Notes: generated by a model not told the origin, from the letters alone. Counted from the first letter of the stretch, positions 7,731-17,535 are shown. The stretch: 64,000 bases of DNA from Microbulbifer sp. YPW1 (GCF_013367775.1 NZ_CP055157.1:3236001-3300000), one strand, 5' to 3'. A program made the numbers and translations.

Positions 7731-10367
7731 TCAGCCCCCGCAGCGAATCTGTGCCTGTTCACCCGCGCCGGGTACGAACTTGATGTTTGCCACCGCCATG
7801 GCGAGCTTGCCCTCGCTGTGGAATGACAGGCCTTGGGATACCCGGGAAAAGTCTGCACCGGCTTTGGCAAAGCACTGCAGGTCGATGGAGATTTCTGACC
7901 AGTCTCCCTGCGGCAGGTCAGCCAGAGCCTGTTGTAGCGGCAGCGAGCCGTTGCAGTTATCGCCGTCACAGGCAATGCCAGCAAATACCGGTGCTTCGGG
8001 CGCCTGATCTACACGGATATCCATGGTGAGGGCGGAGCCCTCCTCGAGATAGCGGGTCAGGTCCTGGGGCTTTTGTGTCTGCAGCAATACACTGCCGGCG
8101 CGCAGGCCCTTCCAGGTGAGCGCGCGAGCATCTTCCTGGGACAGCATGTCGATGGAGGCAACGGTGATGTTGTCGTCGGCGCTGCTGGCCAGGTTGCCAC
8201 TTACCCAGAGCGGATCCTGTTCACTGTCGGCAATAAAAAGTTTCCAGGGCGCGCGGGGACGCGACACCATCAGCCAGGCATCTTCGAGTTCACCGTCCAC
8301 ATAAGATTCGCCGTCTTCCCCCAGTTGATTGGCGACCAGGCGGTCGCTGCCCAGATTTTCGCTGGTGTAATCGAGTCCGTATCCGTAGGCGAACAGCGGC
8401 GCATAGTTTTCATCGTTCCGGTTGATAACGGTCTGGTGTACCTGCTCCGGCCAACTGAAGGACAGGCGTCCGGTAAAGTCGTAGCGCTTTTTCCCATCGC
8501 CATCGGTGAGGATAACGTCTGCTACCCCGGCTCCTTCGGAGCCCGGTAGCCACGCGGCCACAAAGGCGTCGGACAGGTTCATTTCCTTGTTTACCCACAG
8601 CGGGCGGCCGGACAGGAAGACGCTGACCACAGGGATACCCTGTGCTTTCAGTTTTTGCAGCAGTTCCTGGTCTTGTTTGCTGCCCAGCTGGAATTCAATG
8701 CTGGCCAGGTCGCCGTGCCACTCTGCATAGGGCTCTTCTCCATACACCACAATGGCCACATCGGGCTTGGCGGTATCGCCAAAGGCCCCGGCGGGAATAT
8801 CGCCGTTCCCACTCAGCACTACATGGCCCCCGGCGGCGTCCACGGCCTGTTTGATACCGGTGTAAATGGAAGTTGCACCGGGGAAATCTTCTGCGGTATT
8901 GCCGGTTCCCTGCCAGGAGATGGTCCAGCCACCGCTTTGCTTGGAGATATTGTCGGCGCCGTCACCGGCTACGAGGATATTTTTGCGCGCATCTAACGGC
9001 AGAAGTTCGCCGTTGTTTTTCAACAGTACCAGAGACTTACGCACGGCTTCACGGGCGATGGCGCGGTGTTCTTGGCTGCCGAGGACCCCGGTCTTGCCTG
9101 CCAGCGGGCGGTCGCGTTCAAACAGACCGGCGCGGATCTTTACCCGCAGGATACGGCTTACCGCATCGTCGATCCGGCTCATGGGAATCTCGCCACTTTT
9201 TACCTGGGCGATGGTGTTCTTTAGCAGCGCCTTCCATTCGGCAGTGATCATAAACATGTCGAGGCCGGCATTGACCGCTTGGGCACAGCTGTCGACGGTA
9301 CAGCCTTCTACAAACCGGTGACCGTTCCAGTCGCCAACCACAAAGCCGTCAAAGCCCAGACGTTCCTTGAGGACATCGGTGAGCAGGTATTTATGGCCGT
9401 GCAGGCGTTTTCCGTTCCAGCTATTGAATGAGGCCATCACCGACTGGACCCCGGACTCCAGCGCAGTGAAGTAGCCCGCGGCGTGGATTTCTGCGAGCTC
9501 TTTTTCACTCACCTGAGTGTCGCCGCGGTCGATACCGCGCGTGGTACCGCCGTCACCGACAAAATGCTTGGCGGCGGAAACCAGATGGCGGCCATCGAGA
9601 AATGCGTCGCTGTTCTTTTCACCCTGAATGCCCTTGATCATTTCGCGGGCGTAGGCGGCGACGATTTCCGGGTCTTCGGAATAACTTTCAAAGGTGCGGC
9701 CCCAGCGATCGTCGCGCACCACGGCGATGGTGGGGGCGAAGGTCCAGTCGACGCCGGTCACCGCAACTTCCCGGGCCGTGGCTTCGCCGATACGGCGGAT
9801 CAGTTCCGGGTCGCGAGCGGCGCCGAGGCCGATATTGTGGGGGAACAGGGTCGCGCCGATCACATTGTTATGGCCGTGAACGGCGTCAGAGCCCCAGATG
9901 ATCGGGATTGCCACGCCGCCATCGGAGGTATCCATGGATGCGGCAAAGTAGTCATCCGCCAGCTGGCGCCAGTCGTCCGGAGTGGCGAACTTATCGTTGT
10001 TAGGAAAGGTGCCGCCACCGTTCAGGATGGACCCGATGTGGTATTGCTTCACTTCTTCCGGGGTGATGTATTTGATTTCCGCCTGCATCATCTGCCCGAC
10101 CTTTTCCTCGAGGCTCATGCGCGAGAGTAGCTCGCTGATGCGGGCTTCGAGCGCACTGTCGTGGGGGAGGGCGGGCTCGAGCTTGGGCCAGTTTTCCAGC
10201 GACCGCTGTTCAGTGCTGGCTGACTTCTGTACTGAGTGTTCCCGGGATTCGCTGCTGGAGGACGGATTACCCTGATCGCTGCATGCAGTGAGGCCTATGG
10301 TCAGGGCGATGGCGCCGGCAAGGCGCAGAGGTTTGATTTTTGCGAGGCTACCGGTTGGGTAATTCAT
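7731..10367 (-). CDS. ExoP-like GH3 exo-beta-glucosidase lipoprotein
   Basis: The 878-residue enzyme removes glucose from beta-glucan ends. The lipoprotein signal ends at LTIGLTAC, so it sits on a membrane surface. The GH3 barrel includes WGSDAVHGHNNV, FAPTIAVVRDDRWGR, SAAKHFVGDGG and the nucleophile loop GFVVGDWNG with Asp346. The alpha/beta sandwich follows, then a C-terminal domain (about 680-878) like the Exop_C domain of the Pseudoalteromonas exo-1,3/1,4-beta-glucanase. The ATG at 10367 is preceded by GGAG and gives the lipobox. An in-frame TTG at 10451 overlaps a hairpin and is less likely. DUF4380 follows in the same operon. Confidence 0.9.
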   Translation of the reverse strand: MNYPTGSLAKIKPLRLAGAIALTIGLTACSDQGNPSSSSESREHSVQKSASTEQRSLENWPKLEPALPHDSALEARISELLSRMSLEEKVGQMMQAEIKYITPEEVKQYHIGSILNGGGTFPNNDKFATPDDWRQLADDYFAASMDTSDGGVAIPIIWGSDAVHGHNNVIGATLFPHNIGLGAARDPELIRRIGEATAREVAVTGVDWTFAPTIAVVRDDRWGRTFESYSEDPEIVAAYAREMIKGIQGEKNSDAFLDGRHLVSAAKHFVGDGGTTRGIDRGDTQVSEKELAEIHAAGYFTALESGVQSVMASFNSWNGKRLHGHKYLLTDVLKERLGFDGFVVGDWNGHRFVEGCTVDSCAQAVNAGLDMFMITAEWKALLKNTIAQVKSGEIPMSRIDDAVSRILRVKIRAGLFERDRPLAGKTGVLGSQEHRAIAREAVRKSLVLLKNNGELLPLDARKNILVAGDGADNISKQSGGWTISWQGTGNTAEDFPGATSIYTGIKQAVDAAGGHVVLSGNGDIPAGAFGDTAKPDVAIVVYGEEPYAEWHGDLASIEFQLGSKQDQELLQKLKAQGIPVVSVFLSGRPLWVNKEMNLSDAFVAAWLPGSEGAGVADVILTDGDGKKRYDFTGRLSFSWPEQVHQTVINRNDENYAPLFAYGYGLDYTSENLGSDRLVANQLGEDGESYVDGELEDAWLMVSRPRAPWKLFIADSEQDPLWVSGNLASSADDNITVASIDMLSQEDARALTWKGLRAGSVLLQTQKPQDLTRYLEEGSALTMDIRVDQAPEAPVFAGIACDGDNCNGSLPLQQALADLPQGDWSEISIDLQCFAKAGADFSRVSQGLSFHSEGKLAMAVANIKFVPGAGEQAQIRCGG

Positions 10368-10677
10368 GGTCACTCCGGGCGGGTATTTTTGTTGATCTTC
10401 GGTAAAAAAACAGGGCGCTCCTGAGAAAGGGTGGAACAGGAGCGCCCTCAAGAGCTGGGGCTAAGCCCCTTCAGGAGACGGTTGGTGAAGTGCAGCTGGC
10501 GCATGGCTTGAACAAATTCACGTCCCCGCTTTTATGACGTACAAGCCGCCGGAAAAGGCCCCGGCGGTTGTGGGGGATTCGGAAAAAAAGCATCCTTGCA
10601 TAACGGGCGCCATCCACTGGCAGGCAAGGTGTACTTGGGAGAGCAAAACTTCATACAGCAAGTACTTTGACGTGGCC
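10368..10677. other. Leader and spacer between the sugar transporter and the ExoP-like gene
   Basis: No gene is seen here. The stretch holds a strong minus-strand terminator (10404-10447) and a second GC-rich hairpin (CCGCCGG at 10546-10552 with CCGGCGG at 10561-10567). A promoter for the ExoP-like gene downstream of the terminator would have only about 36 bp before the start codon. The promoter may therefore lie upstream of the terminator. Confidence 0.6.
10404..10447 (-). terminator. Strong terminator just upstream of the ExoP-like gene
   Basis: GGGCGCTCCTG (10413-10423) and CAGGAGCGCCC (10437-10447) form a perfect 11-bp stem, followed on the minus strand by seven T residues (10404-10410). 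It ends only 36 bp before the GH3 start. It either ends the MFS transcript or acts as an attenuator in the GH3 leader. Confidence 0.85.
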
Positions 10678-12123
10678 TCAGCCGCGCATCTGCTCCAGTT
10701 CCAGCCCCTTGGTTTCGTGGACCATGTAGATCACGAAGGCAACGGAGAGCAGGGCAAACAGGGTGTAGATCGCGTAGGCGCCCGCAAGACCGATACCCGT
10801 CAGCATGATCGGGAAGGTCATGGTGATGCCGAAGTTAGCTACCCATTGTGCAAGCCCCGATACTGCCAGGCCGGACCCGCGGATCTGGTTGGGAAACATT
10901 TCCCCGAGCATGGTCCACATGGCCGGGCCCCAGGAGCCGTTGAAGAAGAAGACATAGGCATTGGCGGCGACCAGCGCCAGCAACCCCATACCCTGGGACA
11001 GTTGCAATTGGCCGCTGCTGTCGAGGGTGGCGCGGGTAAAGGCGAAGGCAACCAGGCCGAGGGTGACGGCCATCCCGATGGAACCGCCCAACAGCAGGGG
11101 TTTACGGCCGATCCGGTCAATCAGAGTCATGGTAATCAGGCAGGCGCCGATACTCACCGCACCGGAGATAATATTGATCATCAAGGCGTCCGCCTCGGAA
11201 AAGCCTACGGCCTGCCAAAGCACGGCACCGTAGTAGAAAACCACATTGATGCCGACCATTTGCTGGAAGGTGGCGAGGCCGATACCCACCCAGACGATCT
11301 TGCGCATCTTGCCCACACGGCGTCCGGTACTTTCCAGCAAGTCACGCAAACGCGGGCGGTGATGGTCGGCCACCGAATCGCGGATGCTGTCCAGCTTTTC
11401 GGCAACCGCTGCCTCCCCGTAAAGCTTGCGCAGCACCGCAGTGGCCTTGGCGGTTTGTCTCGACAGCACCAGATAGCGCGGGCTCTCGGGGATCAGCAAG
11501 AGGGCGAGGAAAAACAGGGTCGCCGGGCCAATTTCGATCCAGAACATCCAGCGCCAGGCGTTGTAGCCCATCCACCATTCGTTGACCGCAGACCCGGCCA
11601 CATTCGCCAGCCAGTAGTTGCTGACAAAAGCGGCGAACAGGCCGGAAATAATGGCGATCTGGTTGATGGTAATCAGGCGTCCGCGAATGGCCGCCGGGGC
11701 AATTTCGCTGATATAGGCGGGAGACATCACACTGGCCGCGCCTACTGCCAGGCCACCCAGAATGCGATAGAACACAAACTCCGGTGAGCTGGCGGCGACA
11801 CCAGATCCCCAGGCGCTGATCACGAACAGCACCGCGGAGATTAGCAGCAGGGTCTTGCGCCCCCACAGGTCCGCCAGGCGCCCGGCAAAGAAGGCGCCCA
11901 CGGCACAACCCAGAAGCATGGATGCCACGTTGAAGCCGGTACCGGCGGTATTCGAGTTGAATGCCTGTTGCAGGCCGGTCACGGTACCGTTGATTACGCC
12001 GCTGTCGAAGCCGAACAGAAAACCGCCGATGGTGGCAACACTGCAGATCAGAATGACGAATAACAGAGGGGGGGATTCCTGGCGGGCCGCTGCGCCCTCC
12101 AGTGAAGTCTCAATCGCTTGCAT
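10678..12123 (-). CDS. Sugar porter family MFS transporter
   Basis: The 481-residue protein is a proton-linked sugar importer of the XylE/GLUT type with twelve predicted membrane spans. Diagnostic motifs are GFLFGFDSGVINGT in span 1, GRLADLWGRK in loop 2-3, PAYISEIAPAAIRGR in loop 4-5, the PESPRYL signature before the central cytoplasmic loop, and QMVGINVVFYYG in span 7. Its position between two GH3 beta-glucosidases suggests that it carries glucose or another monosaccharide released in the periplasm. The start is the ATG at 12123. Confidence 0.9.
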   Translation of the reverse strand: MQAIETSLEGAAARQESPPLLFVILICSVATIGGFLFGFDSGVINGTVTGLQQAFNSNTAGTGFNVASMLLGCAVGAFFAGRLADLWGRKTLLLISAVLFVISAWGSGVAASSPEFVFYRILGGLAVGAASVMSPAYISEIAPAAIRGRLITINQIAIISGLFAAFVSNYWLANVAGSAVNEWWMGYNAWRWMFWIEIGPATLFFLALLLIPESPRYLVLSRQTAKATAVLRKLYGEAAVAEKLDSIRDSVADHHRPRLRDLLESTGRRVGKMRKIVWVGIGLATFQQMVGINVVFYYGAVLWQAVGFSEADALMINIISGAVSIGACLITMTLIDRIGRKPLLLGGSIGMAVTLGLVAFAFTRATLDSSGQLQLSQGMGLLALVAANAYVFFFNGSWGPAMWTMLGEMFPNQIRGSGLAVSGLAQWVANFGITMTFPIMLTGIGLAGAYAIYTLFALLSVAFVIYMVHETKGLELEQMRG

Positions 12124-12206
12124 AGGGATACTTCCTGGTTCTTATCGTTTTTGCGCCACTAGGGCATTATTCCGCTTCCCAGTGTGACGTTTGACACCCC
12201 GAAAAG

Positions 12207-12240
12207 CGTCCTACTTTGCGCTAGATCGCAAAGTAGGACG
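12207..12240. terminator. Perfect 14-bp palindrome between bglX and the sugar transporter
   Basis: CGTCCTACTTTGCG (12207-12220) and CGCAAAGTAGGACG (12227-12240) form a perfect stem with a CTAGAT loop, 22 bp past the BglX-like stop. On the minus strand it is followed only by CTTTTC, so it is a terminator with a weak T tract. It could also be an operator in front of the transporter gene. Confidence 0.55.
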
Positions 12241-12262
12241 TCGAAAACATCCAAAAGACCGC

Positions 12263-14581
12263 TCAATTCAGAGTGAAGTTGCCCTCAAGCCCTGACTGGG
12301 CATCGGGTGCTATCCACACCTGGTAATTGCCCGGTTCGATGACCTGCTCCATATCGGTGTTATGGAACGCCAGCTGACTGGCCTTGAGAGAGAAGGTCAC
12401 CCGGCGGGACTCACCCGGGGAGAGGGATACGCGCTCAAATCCTTTCAGTTCCCGCACCGGCCGCGACACACTGCCCACCAGGTCCCGCACGTACAACTGG
12501 GCGGTTTCGGTGGCACTAGCCCGGCCGGTATTGGTGATGGTGGCCGATACCGTGAGCTGGCCGTTGGCACCCAGCGCAGTATCGGACAGGGTCAGGTCGC
12601 TGTACTCGAACTCGCTGTAGGTCAGACCGTAACCGAACGGGAACAGCGGTTTGTGCCCGTAATCCAGCAGGTTGGACGAGTTACCCGGCTGGTGCTGGAA
12701 CACCTCGCGGCCGATTTTTTCGATACGGGTGTAGTTGTCTTCGGTGGCGGGACGACCCGTGGCCAGGTGGTTGTAGTAGATGGGAATCTGACCCGCACCC
12801 ACCGGCCAAGTCAGTGGCAGCCGCCCGGAGGGTGATGTCTCGCCGTAGAGGACGTCTGCCAGTGCCGGCCCGGCCATGGTGCCCGGGTGCCAGGCCATCA
12901 TCACCGCATCGGCCTGTTGCAGGGTTTCGTCCAGTTGAAGAGGGCGGCCTGCCAGCAAGACCATTGCCAGCGGCTTGCCGGTTTTCGCCAGTTCCGCCAC
13001 CAGCTCGGGCTGGGCACCGGGCAGGCGAATATCGCCGCGGCTGTGGCCCTCGCCGGAGAGGATTGCTTCCTCACCACCCACGTACAGGATCACGTCGGCT
13101 TTTTTCGCCGCTTTTACCGCCGCCTTGAAGCCGCGGGTACTGGTGTCGCGGCTGTAGTCGAGACCACTGGCGTAAAGGATTTCCCCCTCATCGCCCACCA
13201 TTTCACGCAGGGCGGGCAGCAAGGTATGTGAGTATTTCTTGTCGCCGTTGTAGATCCAGGTTCCGAGCTGGTCGTGGGCGGCATCGGCCAGCGGGCCGAT
13301 CACGGCGACGGTCTGGCCTTTCTTGAGCGGCAACAGTTGCTTGTCATTCTTGAGCAATACGAAGGTTTCTTTGGCGGCTTCCCTGGCCGCACTCAGGAAT
13401 TCGTCGTTGCGGATGATCTGCTCGCGCTCTGCTTTGGACCTGGCGCGGGGGTAGGGGTGGTTCCAAAGGTCCAGGCGTAGTTTCACCCGCAGAATATTGG
13501 CCACAGCCGTATCCAGCTGGGCTTCACTGAACTTGCCTTCATCCATCAGTTGCGGGAGGAACTGCTCGTAGGTGTCGGTATGCATTTCCATATCGATCCC
13601 GGCATTGGCCGCCAGGGTGGCCGCGTGCTTGGCATCGCGGGCGAAGCCGTGAGGAATCATTTCCATCACCGCATTCCAGTCGCTTACTACAAAGCCGTCA
13701 AACCCCCACTCGTCACGCAATACCTGTTTGAACAGGAAAGGACTGCCGGTGCCCGGTACATCGTTGAGGGTGCTGTAGGTGCTCATGATGCTCTGCATAC
13801 CCGCATCGATACCTGCTTTGAACGGCGGCAGGTAGATATCCCGCAACAGGCGCTCGGGGATGTAGGCACTGTTGTAATCGCGCCCGCCCTCGGCGGCGCC
13901 GTAACCGGCAAAGTGCTTGCCACATGCGGCGAGGCTCGTTGGGTCGGCCAGGTTGACGCTCTGGAAGCCTTCCACCATCGCCACGCCGAGGATGGAGGTG
14001 AGATAGGGGTCTTCACCCAGAGTTTCGGCAATGCGGCCCCAGCGCGGGTCTCGGCTGATGTCGATCATCGGCGCGAATGTCCAGCGGATACCGTCTGCAC
14101 TGGCTTCCAGGGCGGCGATACGAGCGCCGTTTTTGATCAACTCCGGGTTCCAGCTGGCGGCCTGGCCTAGTGGGATCGGGAAGATGGTTTCATAGCCGTG
14201 GATCACGTCCTGACCGAACAGAAGTGGCACCCCAAGCGGACTCTCTTCCACGGCGATACGTTGCAATTCCTCAAATGCGTTTTTGTCTACGGAGCTGAAA
14301 TTGACGTTAAGAAATCCGCCCACGCGGCCTTCGCGTACGGCCTGCTTGATGGCCTTCATATCCGAGGCCTGGAAAGTACCCCAATCGCGCAGGGCCAGCT
14401 GGCCAATTTTTTCCTGGACGGACATCTGTGCAAGGAGGTTTTGGATACGGGACTCAACGGAGTCTTGTTGCCGCTGGGACTTGGCTGTTGCCACAGGTTC
14501 GTTGGCGGCCTGAAGCGGCAGTGCGGCGGCGAGCGATAGTAGCCCGGCCATTACGCCAATAGTTATCGGATGTTTTTTCAT
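12263..14581 (-). CDS. bglX: Periplasmic GH3 beta-glucosidase, BglX-like
   Basis: The 772-residue enzyme hydrolyses beta-glucosides from the non-reducing end. It has a signal peptide (MKKHPITIGVMAGLL, cleavage near LQAANE). The GH3 barrel includes LLFGQDVIHGYETIFP, APMIDISRDPRWGR, GKHFAGYGAAEGGRDYN and the nucleophile loop GFVVSDWN with Asp301. The alpha/beta sandwich and a C-terminal fibronectin III-like domain (FGYGLTYSEFEY to the end) follow. Length and order match E. coli BglX (765 residues). An in-frame GTG lies three codons upstream; the ATG is preferred because of GAGAG about 8-9 nt before it. It completes a chain from receptor to glucosidase to importer. Confidence 0.92.
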   Translation of the reverse strand: MKKHPITIGVMAGLLSLAAALPLQAANEPVATAKSQRQQDSVESRIQNLLAQMSVQEKIGQLALRDWGTFQASDMKAIKQAVREGRVGGFLNVNFSSVDKNAFEELQRIAVEESPLGVPLLFGQDVIHGYETIFPIPLGQAASWNPELIKNGARIAALEASADGIRWTFAPMIDISRDPRWGRIAETLGEDPYLTSILGVAMVEGFQSVNLADPTSLAACGKHFAGYGAAEGGRDYNSAYIPERLLRDIYLPPFKAGIDAGMQSIMSTYSTLNDVPGTGSPFLFKQVLRDEWGFDGFVVSDWNAVMEMIPHGFARDAKHAATLAANAGIDMEMHTDTYEQFLPQLMDEGKFSEAQLDTAVANILRVKLRLDLWNHPYPRARSKAEREQIIRNDEFLSAAREAAKETFVLLKNDKQLLPLKKGQTVAVIGPLADAAHDQLGTWIYNGDKKYSHTLLPALREMVGDEGEILYASGLDYSRDTSTRGFKAAVKAAKKADVILYVGGEEAILSGEGHSRGDIRLPGAQPELVAELAKTGKPLAMVLLAGRPLQLDETLQQADAVMMAWHPGTMAGPALADVLYGETSPSGRLPLTWPVGAGQIPIYYNHLATGRPATEDNYTRIEKIGREVFQHQPGNSSNLLDYGHKPLFPFGYGLTYSEFEYSDLTLSDTALGANGQLTVSATITNTGRASATETAQLYVRDLVGSVSRPVRELKGFERVSLSPGESRRVTFSLKASQLAFHNTDMEQVIEPGNYQVWIAPDAQSGLEGNFTLN

Positions 14582-14651
14582 GATAATCACTCTCGGGTAC
14601 TGCTGGCATCGGTTCGCTTGTGCGCCGTTTGTGTTCAGGTGGGGCGCAGGG

Positions 14652-14682
14652 AAAAAAGGCCCCCACCGATAGCAGTGGGGGC
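14652..14682 (-). terminator. Terminator of the TonB-dependent receptor gene
   Basis: GCCCCCAC (14659-14666) and GTGGGGGC (14675-14682) form an 8-bp stem with an 8-nt loop, followed on the minus strand by CC and six T residues. It lies 46 bp past the receptor stop and separates it from bglX. Confidence 0.85.
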
Positions 14683-14728
14683 GAGGGAGACAAGCGAAGA
14701 TGACGATCGCTTTTAGAAGTTAGCGTTT

Positions 14729-17440
14729 TTAAAAGTTGTAACTGCCGCGGATGCCGTAAAAGCGCGGCATGGAAACCGGGCCCTTGATCAGGCCGTCACC
14801 ACCGCCTGCCCAGTATGTCTCTTTCTGGTCAGTGAGGTTGTAGACAAAGGCTTCCACATTCCACTTGTTGTCTGGTGCTTCCAGCTTCAGGGTGCTGTTC
14901 ACACTGTGGAATGCCGGGCGCACATCGCTGAAGGCATCCGGGGTTTCCGTGGCAAAGGCGTCGTAGTGTTTATCCACATTCTGGAAAGTGTGGTAAGACT
15001 TGTCGCGCCAGAAGTAACTGAGGTGCGGGACGATCGCGAAACCGTTGTTGAAACGGAAGGTATGGGTGTAGTTCAGCTTGGCGCTGAGTTTTGGTGATGC
15101 GGCCAGCTCGTTGCCTTTCAGGTTGACCTTCATGGCATCGTTGTCTGGATTGGTGGCGGCACCGTGATCCACTTCGAACAGGTCGGTGGCGGCGAAATCC
15201 CAGTGGTAGATAAAGTCACTGGTGATTTCGGTATCCAGCCAGGTCACGTAGCCGTCGAAGCGGCCGTTTTCGATTGGTGCCCAGTCAAACTCGATTTCCA
15301 GGCCCTTGATCGCGGCGCTGCCGATGTTGGCGGTCTGGAATACGGTCTGCGTCTCGGTGGTGATCTCGCCGGTGAGTTCTCCGGTCTGCTCGTCTCGCTC
15401 TTCCACGTAGTAGGGGAATATGCCCTTGGCGGAAGCTGCCTGCATATCCTCGTAGTCGCTGTAAAAGAGCGTTGCCATCAGATTCAGGCTGCCATCGAGG
15501 TAGGAGCCCTTGGTACCCAGCTCGTAAGTGGTCACCACTTCCGGGTCGTAGGTGTTCTGGTGGCGTTGCTTGACGATGCGATCGCCATTGGCATCCAGGT
15601 CGTATTCGGCGGTGAGTGGATCCTGTTCGTACTGTACAAAGACATCGCCGATACCACCGGATTTGAAGCCATTGGCCACATAGCCGAATACCATCAGATC
15701 ATCGTTGACGATGTAATCCAGTCCCAAGCGGTAATTGGTAAAGTCCCAGCTGCCCTTGGTCTGGTTATCGCTGATGATGGTGTAGATGCCGGGATCATCG
15801 AAGTAATCCGTGGGCAGCTGATTGAACGCATCGCGATTCCACGCCGGGAAACAGGCCTCGCCGGTTTGCGGATTGATGGTGTCACCGTTACAGGCCATGT
15901 TGTGGCCGCCGACATCCTGCTTGGTGTCTTCGGTGTAGCGCACACCGAGGGTCAGGTTGAGCCGGTCCGTGACCGCGTAGGTGCCCTGGGTGAAGAAGGC
16001 CTGGGATTTGAGGGTACGTGCGGGCTGGTTCCAGTAGTCCGCATTCTGGCCGCTGTTGATCCAGCCACCCTGCATGTTGTTGTCTTCTTCAAAATAGAAA
16101 GCGCCGGCGATCCACTGCAGGGGGCCTGAGCCGGTGGACTGCAGTTGAATTTCATGGGATTGGGATTCAAAGGTCGCATCGCGGAAGAAGATGGACATAT
16201 CCCAGCCGGTGATACCGCGGTCCTGGTCGGAGTGCTGGGAGCGCACCTGCTTGGCCCAGCCTGCGTTGTATACCAGCGCAATCTCGTCGGACAGATCCCA
16301 GCTCAGATTCGAGCGCACGGACTCGATATTGAGATCGAGGAAGCCGGGCACACTGACGTTGACGGTGAAGTCGTCGGCACCGGGGCCGTAGACACTTTCA
16401 CAGCCGAGCTGTCCGGGTACCGGCACGTCTGAAATATTGCCGTCGGCATCCAGGTAGTTGCCGTCTCCGTCCTTGCGGATGCGTTTGGCGGCCATGTCAC
16501 AGTTGAGGGTGTCGGCACCGCCGGCACTGTCATCCTGGAACTGCTCGTAGGCCAGCATCCACGACAGGGCTTCGGTGGGCTCCCACAGGGCGCTGACCCG
16601 GAAGGCGTACTGATCCGAGTTGTTGTAGAAGTCCGAGGGGTCGGCTTTGACCAGCTCCTGGACTTCACCGTCGCCCCAGCGCTCGCGCTGGCGCAGGCTG
16701 CGGTCTTCATCGGCGCCGGTGTACACCGGGGCGTTCTGGATTTCTTCCGGCAGGTAGCGCACATCCCACTGGTTGGGATCGTAGTAGCCGTCCAGGTAGG
16801 AATCGCGGGTTTCCTGCATAAAGGAGCCGCGCAGGGCGAAGGTGTCGCTCACCGGGATATTGATCATGCCGCGGGTCTGCTGGTGGTTCCAGCGACCGGC
16901 CTCGATGCCGAGGGACGCGTCGAACGCCTCGAAGTCCGGGCGTTTGGAAATGATGTTCACATTGCCCACGGTGGAGTTACGCCCGAACAGGGTACCCTGC
17001 GGTCCGCGCATGGCCTCTACCCGCTCAACATCAAACATCAGTGCCATGGCGCCCTGCGGGCGGGGAGAGTAGATGCCGTCCAGGTGCAGGCCTACGGAGG
17101 GGTCGCCCAGTTCGGTGATGTTGGTGGATCGCACACCGCGCATTGCAACTACCGGCGCGGTCTGGGAGGAGTCCATGGAGATTTCCATGTTCGGCACCAT
17201 TTGCGCCATGTCCTTGATGTTGGTCAGGCCCTCGCGGTCCAGTTTCTCCTGGCTGAATGCGGTAATGGAAATCGGGGTTTCCATCAGGTTGGTTTCGCGC
17301 TTGGTGGCAGTGACGGTCACTTCTTCCAGGGCGCTGGTCGCCAGAGTTTCCTGGGGCTCGTCGGGCACTTCCTGGGCCAGTGCCCAGCCGGAATTCACCA
17401 GCGCAATGGAGAGCGCCAGAGGCTTGTGCAGTCTCTTCAT
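14729..17440 (-). CDS. TonB-dependent outer-membrane receptor, probably for oligosaccharides
   Basis: The 903-residue receptor has a signal peptide (about 1-24, ending WALAQE). A TonB-box-like segment EEVTVTATKRE comes next, then a plug domain (PISITAFSQEKLDREGLTNIKDMAQMVPN, MRGPQGTLFGRNSTVGNVNIISKRP). A large 22-strand-type barrel ends in the aromatic C-terminus FYGIRGSYNF. Genes of this type in marine polysaccharide degraders import oligosaccharides; the neighbouring beta-glucanase and beta-glucosidase genes point to beta-glucan fragments. The ATG at 17440 has GAGGAA 5 nt upstream. A 12-bp motif shared with the GH5/regulator intergenic region lies about 120-135 bp upstream. Confidence 0.9.
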   Translation of the reverse strand: MKRLHKPLALSIALVNSGWALAQEVPDEPQETLATSALEEVTVTATKRETNLMETPISITAFSQEKLDREGLTNIKDMAQMVPNMEISMDSSQTAPVVAMRGVRSTNITELGDPSVGLHLDGIYSPRPQGAMALMFDVERVEAMRGPQGTLFGRNSTVGNVNIISKRPDFEAFDASLGIEAGRWNHQQTRGMINIPVSDTFALRGSFMQETRDSYLDGYYDPNQWDVRYLPEEIQNAPVYTGADEDRSLRQRERWGDGEVQELVKADPSDFYNNSDQYAFRVSALWEPTEALSWMLAYEQFQDDSAGGADTLNCDMAAKRIRKDGDGNYLDADGNISDVPVPGQLGCESVYGPGADDFTVNVSVPGFLDLNIESVRSNLSWDLSDEIALVYNAGWAKQVRSQHSDQDRGITGWDMSIFFRDATFESQSHEIQLQSTGSGPLQWIAGAFYFEEDNNMQGGWINSGQNADYWNQPARTLKSQAFFTQGTYAVTDRLNLTLGVRYTEDTKQDVGGHNMACNGDTINPQTGEACFPAWNRDAFNQLPTDYFDDPGIYTIISDNQTKGSWDFTNYRLGLDYIVNDDLMVFGYVANGFKSGGIGDVFVQYEQDPLTAEYDLDANGDRIVKQRHQNTYDPEVVTTYELGTKGSYLDGSLNLMATLFYSDYEDMQAASAKGIFPYYVEERDEQTGELTGEITTETQTVFQTANIGSAAIKGLEIEFDWAPIENGRFDGYVTWLDTEITSDFIYHWDFAATDLFEVDHGAATNPDNDAMKVNLKGNELAASPKLSAKLNYTHTFRFNNGFAIVPHLSYFWRDKSYHTFQNVDKHYDAFATETPDAFSDVRPAFHSVNSTLKLEAPDNKWNVEAFVYNLTDQKETYWAGGGDGLIKGPVSMPRFYGIRGSYNF

Positions 17441-17535
17441 CGGTATTCCTCTCATGTTTATTGTTTTCGGTCGCCAGTGTGGCGACGGAGGAAATTTGCC
17501 AAATGGCGGTCCGGCAGGCGTCCGGGTGCGGTTAT

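Noticed and set aside
10368..10451. TTG start giving a 28-residue N-terminal extension of the ExoP-like enzyme
   Set aside because: The ATG at 10367 has a ribosome site and gives a proper lipoprotein signal; the TTG codon overlaps the terminator stem.
10534..11787. 417-codon plus-strand frame opposite the sugar transporter
   Set aside because: It is antisense to a transporter with all sugar-porter motifs.
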